From: Dyella sp. EPa41
GTDB taxonomy: Bacteria > Pseudomonadota > Gammaproteobacteria > Xanthomonadales > Rhodanobacteraceae
Direction of reading: 5' to 3'
Length of the DNA: 64,000 nucleotides
Assembly: GCF_016586165.1 (NCBI RefSeq)
Contig: NZ_BCPR01000021.1
Coordinates: 1 to 64,000, forward strand
A program made the translations under genes and the position numbers. Below are positions 48,961 through 57,275 of this stretch, piece after piece; within the stretch, counting starts at the first letter, position 1, and each line of letters begins with the position of its first letter. The notes under the pieces were generated by a model. The model searched no databases. It had not been told where the DNA came from and saw only the letters and a program-made list of their open reading frames with translations.

Positions 48961-50427
48961 CTAGTACATCATCGGCACGCGCACGGTCACCGTCGCGTCG
49001 GGTGTGTCGCGGGTGACGCCCACACCGACCGTGAAGTTGAGCGTGCGCTTGTCGTTGAAGCGCCATGAGCCGCCGATCAGGAGCGTGCCGAGCACGATCT
49101 TGGTCGACCCCGGCACGCGCTGCCCGTTCTGCTTGGTGGGCCCGACGAAGGCCTGCTCGTAGCCGATGCTCATCGACGCCTTCTCGTTGAGCGAAAGGCC
49201 CATGCCAAGGCTGAGGTCGACGATGTCACCGGGCTTGACCTTGCCGAGCTGCTCGGTGCCACCCAGCAGGATGTGCCGCGTGACGTTGTCGCGCGGCACG
49301 TTGTAGAGATAGCTGACATTGCCGAACAGCACGATCGGGTCGGTGGGATACAGCCAGGTGACGCCAGGCTGCAGCGACCAGAAGCCGGTGCCCGAGGGTT
49401 GATGCAGCGGCAGCCCGGTGCCGGTCACCGACAACGGAACCTCCGACAGCACGTTCTCGACGCAGCGCTGGATGCAATCGGTGGTGACCTCGAACGGGTC
49501 CTTGCCCGTGTTGGATTTCACGCGGAACCAGCCGACGTAGAACGCCTTGTCAGGGCCGCCGATATTGAGCTGGTAGCGGATGGTCGCTTCGATATCGCCC
49601 AGGCCGTTGCCGCTCGAGCCGAAGGCATTGTCGGTCGCGGTGCCGGTGAAGATCTCGCGGCTGACGGTGTCCTGGTGCGTCCACACATAAGGCACGCGCA
49701 GCTCCACTTCCATGCGGTCGGTGATGCCATAGCGCCCGGTGAGCCAGCCTATCTGCGTGGTGGTCTTCACCTGCCGCGCATCGATCAGGCCGATCAGGAT
49801 CGCCGGAATCACCGTATAGCCCACCAGTGCCACGCGGTCGACCGACGAATAGCCGAACTGGTAGGCCGGCTCGATGACGAACCTGCCCTTGGGCGTGAGC
49901 ACGCCAGGCTGCTGGAAGATGGGCGCCACTTCCGGCGGGCGCGTATCGGGCTTCGGCGCTTCGCCCACGGGTTGCTGCTGCGGTGCCGGCGCGACGGCCG
50001 CCACCGAATCGGCGGCAGGCATGGGCAAGGCCGAGGCGCCCGCCCCTCCCGCGGCGATGTTGCCAGCGCGCTGCTTGTCCAGCACGTCGATGCCTACCGC
50101 GTGGCGCAATGACTGGTAGTCGGCCTCCTGCTCCGCCAGCGCGCGCTTCATCGCATCAAGCTGGGCCATCTGCGCACTGATCTGGCTGCGCATCGCCTCG
50201 ATGCGCTCGCCCTGCTCCGCGACCTTCTTGCGGATCTCATTCGAATCGGTGGATGCCGACGCCGCGGAAGGGGCGGACGGAATGGGATTGGACGCCACGG
50301 GCGGCGGCACGCCGGCCACCTCGCCCGCCGGTGCTCCAGCCTGCTGGGCCGCGACCGGCAGGCCCAGCATCACCAGGCCCGCGCATCCTGCCGACCATAC
50401 ATATCGCCACGTTGAGTGTCGCATCAT
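48961..50427 (-). CDS. FapF-like outer-membrane amyloid secretion channel
   Basis: 488 residues. The order is a signal peptide (about 1-27), a proline/alanine-rich stretch, a coiled coil (about 62-112, NEIRKKVAEQGERIEAMRSQ), a second Ala/Pro linker, then a transmembrane beta-barrel (about 180-488) ending in strand residues TVRVPMMY. This layout matches FapF, the channel that exports Fap amyloid subunits in Pseudomonas. It is the last gene of a five-gene operon whose order parallels fap. Two adjacent ATG codons (50427 and 50424) follow an AGGAAG site. An ordinary outer-membrane porin of the MetA-pathway type is a weaker alternative. Confidence 0.7.
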   Translation of the reverse strand: MMRHSTWRYVWSAGCAGLVMLGLPVAAQQAGAPAGEVAGVPPPVASNPIPSAPSAASASTDSNEIRKKVAEQGERIEAMRSQISAQMAQLDAMKRALAEQEADYQSLRHAVGIDVLDKQRAGNIAAGGAGASALPMPAADSVAAVAPAPQQQPVGEAPKPDTRPPEVAPIFQQPGVLTPKGRFVIEPAYQFGYSSVDRVALVGYTVIPAILIGLIDARQVKTTTQIGWLTGRYGITDRMEVELRVPYVWTHQDTVSREIFTGTATDNAFGSSGNGLGDIEATIRYQLNIGGPDKAFYVGWFRVKSNTGKDPFEVTTDCIQRCVENVLSEVPLSVTGTGLPLHQPSGTGFWSLQPGVTWLYPTDPIVLFGNVSYLYNVPRDNVTRHILLGGTEQLGKVKPGDIVDLSLGMGLSLNEKASMSIGYEQAFVGPTKQNGQRVPGSTKIVLGTLLIGGSWRFNDKRTLNFTVGVGVTRDTPDATVTVRVPMMY

Positions 50428-50531
50428 GCTTCCTCATGAGCCGGGTTCAGGATCCTGCTGGCGAAGACGCCGCGACGATCGACGGCGACGGCTTCACGTG
50501 TGGATACGACGGTGGCGTGGCGCATCTCATG

Positions 50532-51122
50532 TCAGTGCCCGATGGCCTGCAGCTGCGCCTGTTGCAACGCATCCTGGAAATTCGCCTGGCGGAATGCGTT
50601 GAGCGTGTTGACCGATGTGTTGATCGTGGTGATGCTCTGGATGTGCTGGCCGTTAAGCGTGTTCTGGATGACCGTTGCGCCCGCGTTCTGCCCGATCGAT
50701 GAAGGGTCGAACGTGTTGTTCGGTCCCACCTGGGTCACCGTGACGGTGTTGAGCGCGGTCTGCATGGCGGTCGCCTGCGCCGGCGTCATGTGCCCGATGT
50801 CCGGCACGTTGAAGCTCGTCGAGGTAACGAGGTTGCCGTTGACGTAGACCGCGCGATCGATGCCGAACGACGCCATCAGTCCATTGCCCAGGTCATAGCC
50901 GCCACGCGCTTCGTCCAGCGTTTCCGGGCTCACCGGCGTCCAGTCGGCCAGATCACCGGACGTGGGAATGCCGCTCACGACATGGGCAAGTGCGGCGGGT
51001 CCGGCCGCGACGGGGGCGGGCATGGGCGCCGTGCCGTCCTGGGCCTGCGCGCCCACCACCCACGGGCCGCAAGCGAGGAGCAGCGTGCCAAGTCCAACGA
51101 TGCGTGCGACGGATTTCATCAT
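50532..51122 (-). CDS. FapE-like secreted protein of the amyloid operon
   Basis: 196 residues with a signal peptide (LGTLLLACGPWVVGAQA). The C-terminal half is rich in Asn, Gln, Thr and Val and contains SIGQNAGATVIQNTLNGQ, an amyloid-like motif shared with the two small proteins upstream. The helix-like tail ends FQDALQQAQLQAIGH. Its position between the C39 protease and the channel is the position of fapE. The start at 51122 has an AGGGAG site, 6 bases after the protease stop. The family assignment is by context and composition. Confidence 0.55.
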   Translation of the reverse strand: MMKSVARIVGLGTLLLACGPWVVGAQAQDGTAPMPAPVAAGPAALAHVVSGIPTSGDLADWTPVSPETLDEARGGYDLGNGLMASFGIDRAVYVNGNLVTSTSFNVPDIGHMTPAQATAMQTALNTVTVTQVGPNNTFDPSSIGQNAGATVIQNTLNGQHIQSITTINTSVNTLNAFRQANFQDALQQAQLQAIGH

Positions 51123-51128
51123 CGCTCC

Positions 51129-51812
51129 CTAGAGATCGTCCGGCCCTTTCTTGGGCATCACTAAGTTGTAGAGGCCATTGCGGTCGATGACATTGCTGAC
51201 GGGCGCGCCCGGCGCGACCTTCCAATCATTCGCACTGTTGAACACCGCCAGGTTGCGACGGTTGTGGATGACGAAGACCAGGCCGTTCTTCCACATCGAC
51301 ATGAACTTCGTCTCGGACAGCACGCGCGTGCCACGCGCCGGATCCCCAACCAGCACGCGCCCGCTGCGCATGCCCTTGACCACCACGAAATGGTGGTAGC
51401 CCTTTTCGTCGATCAGCACGATGGCCGGCAGGTTCTCCTGGGCAAGCTTGTCGAGCGGCACCCTGTAGCCGTCCGCCTGGAAACCGTTCGCTTCGAGAAA
51501 GCGCTTGATGTCCAGCAGCGAGAAACCTTCGCGGTTGATCTTGGCCTGGTCGCCATGCGTGTACATCTGCTCGAACGCGACCTGCTCGTCGACGGGATAG
51601 CCGTACTGGTAGGTCAGCAATGTCGCCACCGCGGCCGAGCCGCAGCTGAAGTCGTACTTCTGGTGGATCGTGGCCTTGTAGCGTGCTTCCTTCACGCTGG
51701 TCAGGTGCACGGTGTAAAGGCCCGCGCCACCCGACACGGCGACCGGCGTGGTGGCGTGTCCTTCCAGCGGCAGCGCCGCGATCAGGATCCACAGCGCCGC
51801 CCGCTTGTTCAT
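51129..51812 (-). CDS. FapD-like C39-type cysteine peptidase
   Basis: 227 residues with a signal peptide (LWILIAALPLEGHA). Peptidase C39 residues are visible: Gln51 and Cys57 in HQKYDFSCGSA, His140 or His141 in GYHHFVVVKG, and Asp157 in VLVGDPARG. Unlike ABC-exporter C39 domains it stands alone, as FapD does. FapD-type proteases act in the periplasm on amyloid export. Its ATG overlaps the stop of the preceding small gene by 4 bases. Confidence 0.82.
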   Translation of the reverse strand: MNKRAALWILIAALPLEGHATTPVAVSGGAGLYTVHLTSVKEARYKATIHQKYDFSCGSAAVATLLTYQYGYPVDEQVAFEQMYTHGDQAKINREGFSLLDIKRFLEANGFQADGYRVPLDKLAQENLPAIVLIDEKGYHHFVVVKGMRSGRVLVGDPARGTRVLSETKFMSMWKNGLVFVIHNRRNLAVFNSANDWKVAPGAPVSNVIDRNGLYNLVMPKKGPDDL

Positions 51813-52228
51813 GGCTGGAACTGGACGTTGAGGACGGTGGCGTTCTGGATCAGCACGCTGTTGCCAGAATTCTGGATCACCGTCGGAAAGCCGGTGGCGC
51901 CGCTCAGGGAGTTGCCCGTGATGATGTTGTCGCCCGTCACCACGTGATCGACATTGTTGTCGGACATCGTGCCGGTGAGATTGGTGTCCTGCCAGATCAA
52001 CGTGCCGCCGCTGAGATCGGCAAGGGTGGCGTTGTCCACGCTCGCCCCCAGGTCGTCCACCACGCTCCGGTGGTCTACGCGGGTCGCGGCGACATAGACG
52101 GCTATCGGCGATTCGGAGCCATCGGAGAGGTACGCAGGAGGAATCTGCGCGTCTTTCGCGCAAAGCACTGCAGGTGCCGCCAAGGCACAACATGCAGTGA
52201 CAGCAAGCATCCACTTGAAGGATCGCAC
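51809..52228 (-). CDS. Small secreted protein with amyloid-like C-terminus (FapA/B-position)
   Basis: 139 residues from a GTG start at 52228, preceded by GGGAG. The signal peptide is LAVTACCALAAPAVLCA. The mature protein ends FPTVIQNSGNSVLIQNATVL and NVQFQP, closely resembling the end of the glycine-rich protein encoded just upstream. It overlaps the protease gene by 4 bases. It may be a minor subunit, nucleator or chaperone of the fibre; no firm orthology can be claimed. Confidence 0.6.
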   Translation of the reverse strand: MRSFKWMLAVTACCALAAPAVLCAKDAQIPPAYLSDGSESPIAVYVAATRVDHRSVVDDLGASVDNATLADLSGGTLIWQDTNLTGTMSDNNVDHVVTGDNIITGNSLSGATGFPTVIQNSGNSVLIQNATVLNVQFQP

Positions 52229-52314
52229 GGCACAATCTCCCAGGGCGCGCGGGCACCCATTCGATCGAAGCTCGCATCAATCAGTCGTCCCTGGAGACGG
52301 CCGCCTTGCAGCAC

Positions 52315-52348
52315 CACGCACGGTGGGACAGGCGCCCCACCGTGCGTG
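52315..52348 (-). terminator. Strong hairpin between the amyloid gene and the rest of the operon
   Basis: A perfect 13-bp stem (CACGCACGGTGGG / CCCACCGTGCGTG) with an 8-base loop starts 12 bases after the amyloid stop. There is no T-run, so it may act as a partial terminator or mRNA-stabilising end that makes the first gene the most abundant product. Confidence 0.6.
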
Positions 52349-52360
52349 GACTCCTCACAC

Positions 52361-53344
52361 TTAGTGACTGAAGTTCAGGTTGGCCTGAACGTTCACGCTC
52401 TGCTGTACCAGCGAAGCTGCACCGCTGTTCTGGGCAAGAATCGACACGCCTGCCGCTGCGGAAGCCGAGCCATTCATCTGGTTCGACATGTCGAACGCGC
52501 CCGTGGTGGCATAAGCCGTGCCGCCTGCGCCAGCCGCGCCGCCTGCGCCGCCCGCACCACCCATGCCCGCACCGCCGGTTCCGCCGGTGCCCGCGCCGCC
52601 TGCGCCGCCGGCACCTGCCGTGCTCGACGAGCTACCGCTGCTGCCGCCGGTCGCCGAGGCGCTGCCGCTGGTTCCAGTGCCTGCACCTGCCGTGGCGGAA
52701 CCGCCGGCCCACGAGCCGTTACCGCCGGTCGAGGTGTTGGTGTTGGTGCCCGCGCCGCGTGCGCGCGAATGAGCGCTGGCGTAGTTGTCGCCATCACTGC
52801 TTCCACCACCGGCCAGCGACGCACCGCCGGCATCACCGCTGGACGCGCCGCTGCCGCCCGCGCGACCGCTTGCGGAGAGGGCATCACCACCGGATCCGCC
52901 ACGGCCGCCGTTGCCGCCAACGGCCTTGCCGCCGTCACCGCTGCCACCGCGTCCGCCGCTTCCGCCACGACCGCCATTGGCGTTGCCGTTGTTGGTGGCG
53001 TAGTTGCCGATGTTGCTTACGCTCACGTCACTGACGGTGCCGCTCAGATCGCTGCTGGCAACGGCCGTGCTGCTGTTGAACGCATCGGAGAACGACGCTG
53101 TAGCGGTTCCGCCATTGTTGGCGGCCGCAGTACCCGCACCGGCAGAAGCTGCGTCGCCCGAGTTGAACGCATCCGTGAAGGTCTTGGTGTGCGTGCTCGA
53201 GTTGGTATTGGAGTGAGTGCTTGAGTTCGTACTGGTACTGGTGATTGCGCCTGAATTGCCTGAGTTGTCCGTGTTATCCGCGAAGGCGGGAAGTGCCAAT
53301 CCCAATCCCAGCACGATCGCGGTCGCAATTAGAGTCTTACGCAT
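52361..53344 (-). CDS. Glycine-rich candidate functional amyloid (FapC/FapB-like position)
   Basis: 327 residues. After a signal peptide (IATAIVLGLGLALPAFA) come a Ser/Thr/Asn-rich region, two related units (KTFTDAFNSGD at about 54 and ASFSDAFNSST at about 83), and a long Gly/Ala/Ser tract (about 122-277). The last 45 residues include VSILAQNSGAASLVQQSVNV, the amyloid-like motif shared with the next gene. There is no cysteine, unlike the CxxC I recall for Pseudomonas FapB/FapC. The ATG at 53344 is 8 bases from AGGAG; an ATG at 53350 is too close. It leads the operon, below a sigma-54 promoter. Confidence 0.65.
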   Translation of the reverse strand: MRKTLIATAIVLGLGLALPAFADNTDNSGNSGAITSTSTNSSTHSNTNSSTHTKTFTDAFNSGDAASAGAGTAAANNGGTATASFSDAFNSSTAVASSDLSGTVSDVSVSNIGNYATNNGNANGGRGGSGGRGGSGDGGKAVGGNGGRGGSGGDALSASGRAGGSGASSGDAGGASLAGGGSSDGDNYASAHSRARGAGTNTNTSTGGNGSWAGGSATAGAGTGTSGSASATGGSSGSSSSTAGAGGAGGAGTGGTGGAGMGGAGGAGGAAGAGGTAYATTGAFDMSNQMNGSASAAAGVSILAQNSGAASLVQQSVNVQANLNFSH

Positions 53345-53415
53345 GGTCATTACTCCTGGAACGATGCGGTGACCCCCTGTATTGCTGGTGTTGCAGAATC
53401 CAGCACGTGGTAGAC

Positions 53416-53430
53416 GCAACATGCGTGCCA
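53416..53430 (-). promoter_or_regulatory. Sigma-54 promoter of the amyloid operon
   Basis: The minus strand reads TGGCAC-GCATG-TTGC, an exact -24/-12 core with correct spacing. Transcription would start near 53404, giving a leader of about 60 bases before the ATG at 53344. Confidence 0.7.
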
Positions 53431-53486
53431 TGTATTGCCCGCGCTTGTTCATGCTCGGGAGCCCCATGAAATCAGGCGTTTGAAGA

Positions 53487-53505
53487 GACTCATTTCCACT
53501 GAGTC
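53487..53505. promoter_or_regulatory. Inverted repeat, candidate activator site
   Basis: GACTCA-TTTCCAC-TGAGTC lies about 60-75 bases upstream of the sigma-54 -24 element, a place where an enhancer-binding protein could sit. Confidence 0.4.
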
Positions 53506-53744
53506 GCGAAGCCGGTCAGCTTCCCGGAGGCGAAGCTGCTTCATGGTTGTTACATGCGATGGGAAGCCGGGTATAGAGCGGGCGCGCGCGCCTCGCGGCC
53601 ATCCATCGAAGAATCAGCGTGTTGCGGTGATTTCCGCGGCCAAGGCTGCACTCCGCGGCCGCTGTATCAGTGGCTTTACACCCATACACACAAAACGATA
53701 GCAATGTCGTACAGGGTCCTGAACCGCAACGAAAGTTAAGGAAA
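53506..53744. other. Rest of the amyloid operon upstream region
   Basis: No gene was supported. The stretch becomes AT-rich toward 53680-53744 and may hold further activator sites. A short plus-strand frame here has no recognisable domain. Confidence 0.4.
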
Positions 53745-53774
53745 AAAGAAGGGAGCCAGCTGGCTCCCTTCTTT
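53745..53774 (-). terminator. Rho-independent terminator of prpC
   Basis: A perfect palindrome of 14 bp per arm (GAAGGGAGCCAG / CTGGCTCCCTTC) is followed on the minus strand by six T residues, 20 bases after the prpC stop. Confidence 0.95.
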
Positions 53775-53794
53775 CATGACAAGCGCGTGGCGAC

Positions 53795-54940
53795 TCAGCG
53801 CTTTTCGATCGGCACGTAGGCCTGGTCCTCGGGACCGGTGTAGTTGGCGCTGGGACGGATGATCTTTCCGTCGATGCGCTGCTCGATCACGTGCGCGCTC
53901 CAGCCGGAGGTGCGGGCGATGACGAACAGTGGGGTGAACATGGCGGTCGGCACGCCCATCATGTGATACGCGCTTGCCGAGAACCAATCCAGGTTCGGGA
54001 ACATCTTCTTCTGTTCCCACATCAGCTTCTCGATCTTCTCCGACACGTCGAACAAGGTCGGGTTGCCACCCTCGGTGCACAGCTTGCGCGAGACTTCCTT
54101 GATGATCTCGTTGCGCGGATCGGACACGGTATACACCGGGTGGCCGAAGCCGATGATGATTTCCTTGCGCTCGACGCGGGCGCGGATATCCGCTTCCGCC
54201 TCGGCCGCGTTGCGGTAGCGCGCGATGATCTCCATCGCCACTTCGTTGGCGCCGCCATGCTTGGGACCGCGCAGCGCGCCGATGGCGCCGGTGATGGCCG
54301 AGTACATGTCCGAACCGGTGCCGGCGATGACGCGGGCGGTGAAGGTCGACGCGTTGAACTCATGCTCGGCGTACAGCACCAGCGACTTGTCCAGCGAGTG
54401 CGCGTGCAGTTCGCTCGGCTTCCTGCCGTGCAGCAGGTGCAGGAAATGGCCGGCGATCGAATCGTCGTCGGTTTCCGTCTCGATGCGCTTGCCGTTGTGG
54501 CTGAAGTGGAACCAGTACAGCAGGATCGAACCGAAGCTGGCCATCAGGCGGTCGGCAATGTCGCGCGCGCCGGTGATGTTGTGGTCGTCCTTCTCCGGCA
54601 GCACGGTGCCCAGCACCGAGCAGCCCGTGCGCATCACGTCCATCGGATGCGTGGCGGCGGGCAGCAGTTCCAGCGCGCTCTTCACCGGCGCGGGCAGGCC
54701 GCGCAGGCGCTTGAGCTTGGCGCGGTAGGCATTGAGCTCCGCCCAGTTCGGCAGCACGCCGTGCACCAGCAGGTAGGCCACCTCCTCGAAGCAGCCCTTG
54801 GCCGCCAGATCGTGGATGTCGTAGCCGCGGTAATGCAGATCGTTGCCGCTGCGTCCCACCGTGCACAGCGCGGTGTTGCCCGCGGCCACGCCCGACAGCG
54901 CGACGGATTTCTTGGGCTTGGGAAGGGTTTGCTCGCTCAT
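53795..54940 (-). CDS. prpC: 2-methylcitrate synthase
   Basis: 381 residues of the citrate synthase family. It condenses propionyl-CoA with oxaloacetate. Catalytic residues are in [28 protein letters not shown] and [14 protein letters not shown]. The short length and the N-terminus lacking the extra domain of GltA point to PrpC. GAGGAG precedes the ATG at 54940; an upstream ATG at 54979 lacks such a site. It is second in the prpBC operon, 72 bases after prpB. Confidence 0.95.
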   Translation of the reverse strand: MSEQTLPKPKKSVALSGVAAGNTALCTVGRSGNDLHYRGYDIHDLAAKGCFEEVAYLLVHGVLPNWAELNAYRAKLKRLRGLPAPVKSALELLPAATHPMDVMRTGCSVLGTVLPEKDDHNITGARDIADRLMASFGSILLYWFHFSHNGKRIETETDDDSIAGHFLHLLHGRKPSELHAHSLDKSLVLYAEHEFNASTFTARVIAGTGSDMYSAITGAIGALRGPKHGGANEVAMEIIARYRNAAEAEADIRARVERKEIIIGFGHPVYTVSDPRNEIIKEVSRKLCTEGGNPTLFDVSEKIEKLMWEQKKMFPNLDWFSASAYHMMGVPTAMFTPLFVIARTSGWSAHVIEQRIDGKIIRPSANYTGPEDQAYVPIEKR

Positions 54941-55012
54941 CGGATACGTCTCCTCAATGCATACGATCTTGCCGGCCACCGCGTCATCGTGGCCCGGCGA
55001 ATGGGGTGGCCG

Positions 55013-55903
55013 TCAGGCCTTCTTCTGGTTCGCGAACAGGCTGTCGAGCTTGTCCTCGTAGGCGTGGTAGCCGAGGAAGTCGTACAGGTCCGCGCGCGTC
55101 TGCAACGTGTCGATGATGTTCTTCTGCGTGCCTTCGCGGCGCACCGTCTCGTAGAAGTTGAGCGCGGCCTTGTTCATGGCGCGATAGGCGCCGCAGCAAT
55201 ACAGCGCGATGTCCACGTTGGCGTTACGCAGTTCGTCGGTGGTGAAGAACGGCGTGGAGCCGAACTCGGTAAGATTGGCCAGGATCGGCACCTTCACCGC
55301 GTCGCGGAAGCGACGATAGTCGTCCAGCGTCTTCATCGCTTCGGGGAAGATCATGTCGGCGCCCGCCTCGACATAGGCGCAGGCGCGATCGATCGCCGCG
55401 TCGATGCCTTCCATGGCGGCCGCGTCGGTACGCGCCATGATCACGAAACCGGCATCGGTGCGGGCGTCCACGGCGGCTTTCACGCGGTCGACCATCTCTT
55501 CCTTGGACACCACTTCCTTGCCCGGGCGATGGCCGCAACGCTTCTGGCCGACCTGGTCCTCGATATGCACGGCCGCCACGCCCACGTTGATGAACGAGCG
55601 GATGGTGCGACCGATGTTGAACGCCCCGCCCCAGCCGGTATCGATGTCGACCAGCAGTGGCATCTGCGTGGCATCCACGATGCGGCGGGCGTCGGTGAGC
55701 ACGTCTTCCATGGTGGAGATGCCCAGGTCCGGCATGCCCAGCGAATTGGCGGCGACGCCGCCGCCGGAGAGGTATAGCGCCTTGTAGCCCACGCGCTTGG
55801 CCATCAGGCCGGCATAGGCGGTGATCGCGCCCATGACCTGGAGGGGACTTTCGGCGGCAACGGCGGCGCGGAAGCGCGCGCCGGCAGATTCGGGATGGGA
55901 CAT
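55013..55903 (-). CDS. prpB: 2-methylisocitrate lyase
   Basis: 296 residues. It splits 2-methylisocitrate into pyruvate and succinate. The catalytic loop reads [11 protein letters not shown], where E. coli has KKCGHR; metal-binding acids are in [12 protein letters not shown]. The ATG at 55903 follows GGAGAA. A -10 like box (TAGAAT, 55930-55925 on the minus strand) lies just upstream, without a good -35, which suggests activator dependence. Confidence 0.96.
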   Translation of the reverse strand: MSHPESAGARFRAAVAAESPLQVMGAITAYAGLMAKRVGYKALYLSGGGVAANSLGMPDLGISTMEDVLTDARRIVDATQMPLLVDIDTGWGGAFNIGRTIRSFINVGVAAVHIEDQVGQKRCGHRPGKEVVSKEEMVDRVKAAVDARTDAGFVIMARTDAAAMEGIDAAIDRACAYVEAGADMIFPEAMKTLDDYRRFRDAVKVPILANLTEFGSTPFFTTDELRNANVDIALYCCGAYRAMNKAALNFYETVRREGTQKNIIDTLQTRADLYDFLGYHAYEDKLDSLFANQKKA

Positions 55904-56007
55904 GGTGGTTCTCCGAAACCTCATATTCTAGGCGATGCGATGGCTGCACCGCGCCGCGCCGCAGCAGGCGCCGGGGCGCGGCAGACACTCTGTCATCGGG
56001 CGATGTA

Positions 56008-56034
56008 TTGATCAATCTTGATCCAAAGGATCAA
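56008..56034. promoter_or_regulatory. Operator-like TTGATC repeats between prpB and its regulator
   Basis: TTGATCAA (56008-56015) is followed by TTGATCC-AAA-GGATCAA (56018-56034). These sites end 9 bases before the regulator ATG and lie about 80 bases upstream of the prpB -10, so one protein could repress its own gene and control prpBC. Confidence 0.55.
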
Positions 56035-56043
56035 TATGTCGGC

Positions 56044-57258
56044 ATGCGAGCCGATTATCTTTCCGCCCAGGAAGCCGCCACGCGCCTCGGCGTGAGCTCC
56101 GCCACGCTCTACGCCTACGTGAGCCGCGGCAAGATCGATTCGCGACCCGGCGCCGACGGACGCAGCCGCGAGTATCTGGCTGACGATATCGAGCGGTTGA
56201 TCGAACGCCGCCAGGCGGGCCGCGGTGCTGCAAAGGCAGCCGCGCGCAGCCTCACCTGGGGCCTGCCGGTGCTGGAGACGCGCATCTCGCTGATACGGCC
56301 GCACGGCCACTATTACCGCGGCGAATCGGCCATTGCGCTGGCGACGCGGGGCGCGACCCTGGAAGACGTGGCGCGGTTGCTGTGGGGCGGTGACGGCGAT
56401 CCGTTCGCCGCCATGCCGCCCCGCAACTGGCCAGGAGCCGTGGCCCTGCTCATGCGCCGCGACGATGTGCCGCCACAGGAACGCACGGCAGCCGCGCTGC
56501 CGCTGATCGCACTGACCTCGCCCTACACCCACAGCCTGGACCCGCAGCAGCGGCGCGAGTGCGCGGCACGCCTGCTCCGGGAGACGGCCGCCCTGCTGTG
56601 CGGGACGCGTCCCAGTCATCACCCGATCCATCGCGTGATGGCGGAGAACTGGCGTGCCGGCGACGAGGGTCTCGCCGAGATCGTGCGCAGCACCCTGGTG
56701 TTGTGCGCGGACCACGAACTCAACGCGTCCGCCTTTGCCACGCGCGTGGCCGCCTCCACCGGCGCCAGCCTGCACTCGTCGGTGAGCGCGGGATTGGCGG
56801 CGCTGTCCGGGCCGCAACATGGTGGTGCCGCCGCCCGCGCCTACGCGCTGATCCAGGAAGCGCAGCGCGATCGGCGTCCCGCCGACCACGTGCGCGAGCG
56901 CCTGCGTCGCGGCGACGAACTGCCCGCCTTCGGGCATCCGCTTTATCCCGATGGCGATCCGCGCGCCGCCTTGCTGTTGCGCATGCTCGACGACACGCGT
57001 CCGCGCCTGGGCGGGCTGGTGCGCATCCGGCAGCTGGTCGATGCCGTGCACGACAGCGTCGGACGCCAGCCCAGCCTCGATTTCGCGCTGGCCGCCATCG
57101 CTACGCTGTACGGGCTCGGCCCGCATGCCGCGCTGTCGCTGTTCGCGGCAGGACGCATGGCCGGCTGGCTTGCGCATGCGCTGGAGCAGCAGGACCACGG
57201 CGGACTGATCCGCCCCCGCGCCAACTACGCCGGCACCCTGCCCGGCCGGCGTGACTGA
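56044..57258 (+). CDS. HTH-citrate synthase fusion, probable propionate regulator
   Basis: 404 residues. The first 60 form a MerR-like helix-turn-helix (YLSAQEAATRLGVSSATLYA), and the rest is a citrate synthase fold. The catalytic-type residues are kept: CADHELNASAFATRV, LSGPQHGGAAARA, AFGHPLYPDGDPRA and a late SLDFALA aspartate. It is divergent from prpBC, so it probably senses a methylcitrate-cycle intermediate through the synthase-like domain. Whether it also has enzyme activity is unknown. The ATG at 56044 was preferred to a TTG at 56008, which falls in the operator repeats. Confidence 0.8.
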   Translation: MRADYLSAQEAATRLGVSSATLYAYVSRGKIDSRPGADGRSREYLADDIERLIERRQAGRGAAKAAARSLTWGLPVLETRISLIRPHGHYYRGESAIALATRGATLEDVARLLWGGDGDPFAAMPPRNWPGAVALLMRRDDVPPQERTAAALPLIALTSPYTHSLDPQQRRECAARLLRETAALLCGTRPSHHPIHRVMAENWRAGDEGLAEIVRSTLVLCADHELNASAFATRVAASTGASLHSSVSAGLAALSGPQHGGAAARAYALIQEAQRDRRPADHVRERLRRGDELPAFGHPLYPDGDPRAALLLRMLDDTRPRLGGLVRIRQLVDAVHDSVGRQPSLDFALAAIATLYGLGPHAALSLFAAGRMAGWLAHALEQQDHGGLIRPRANYAGTLPGRRD

Positions 57259-57275
57259 GGCCCAAGCGCGCAGCG

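Noticed and set aside
52518-52772. A proline/alanine-rich plus-strand frame of 84 residues
   Set aside because: It is the reverse-strand reading of the Gly/Ala-rich tract of the amyloid gene and has no ribosome site.
53435-53701. An 88-residue plus-strand frame upstream of the amyloid operon
   Set aside because: No domain or ribosome site is seen, and it overlaps the candidate regulatory inverted repeat.
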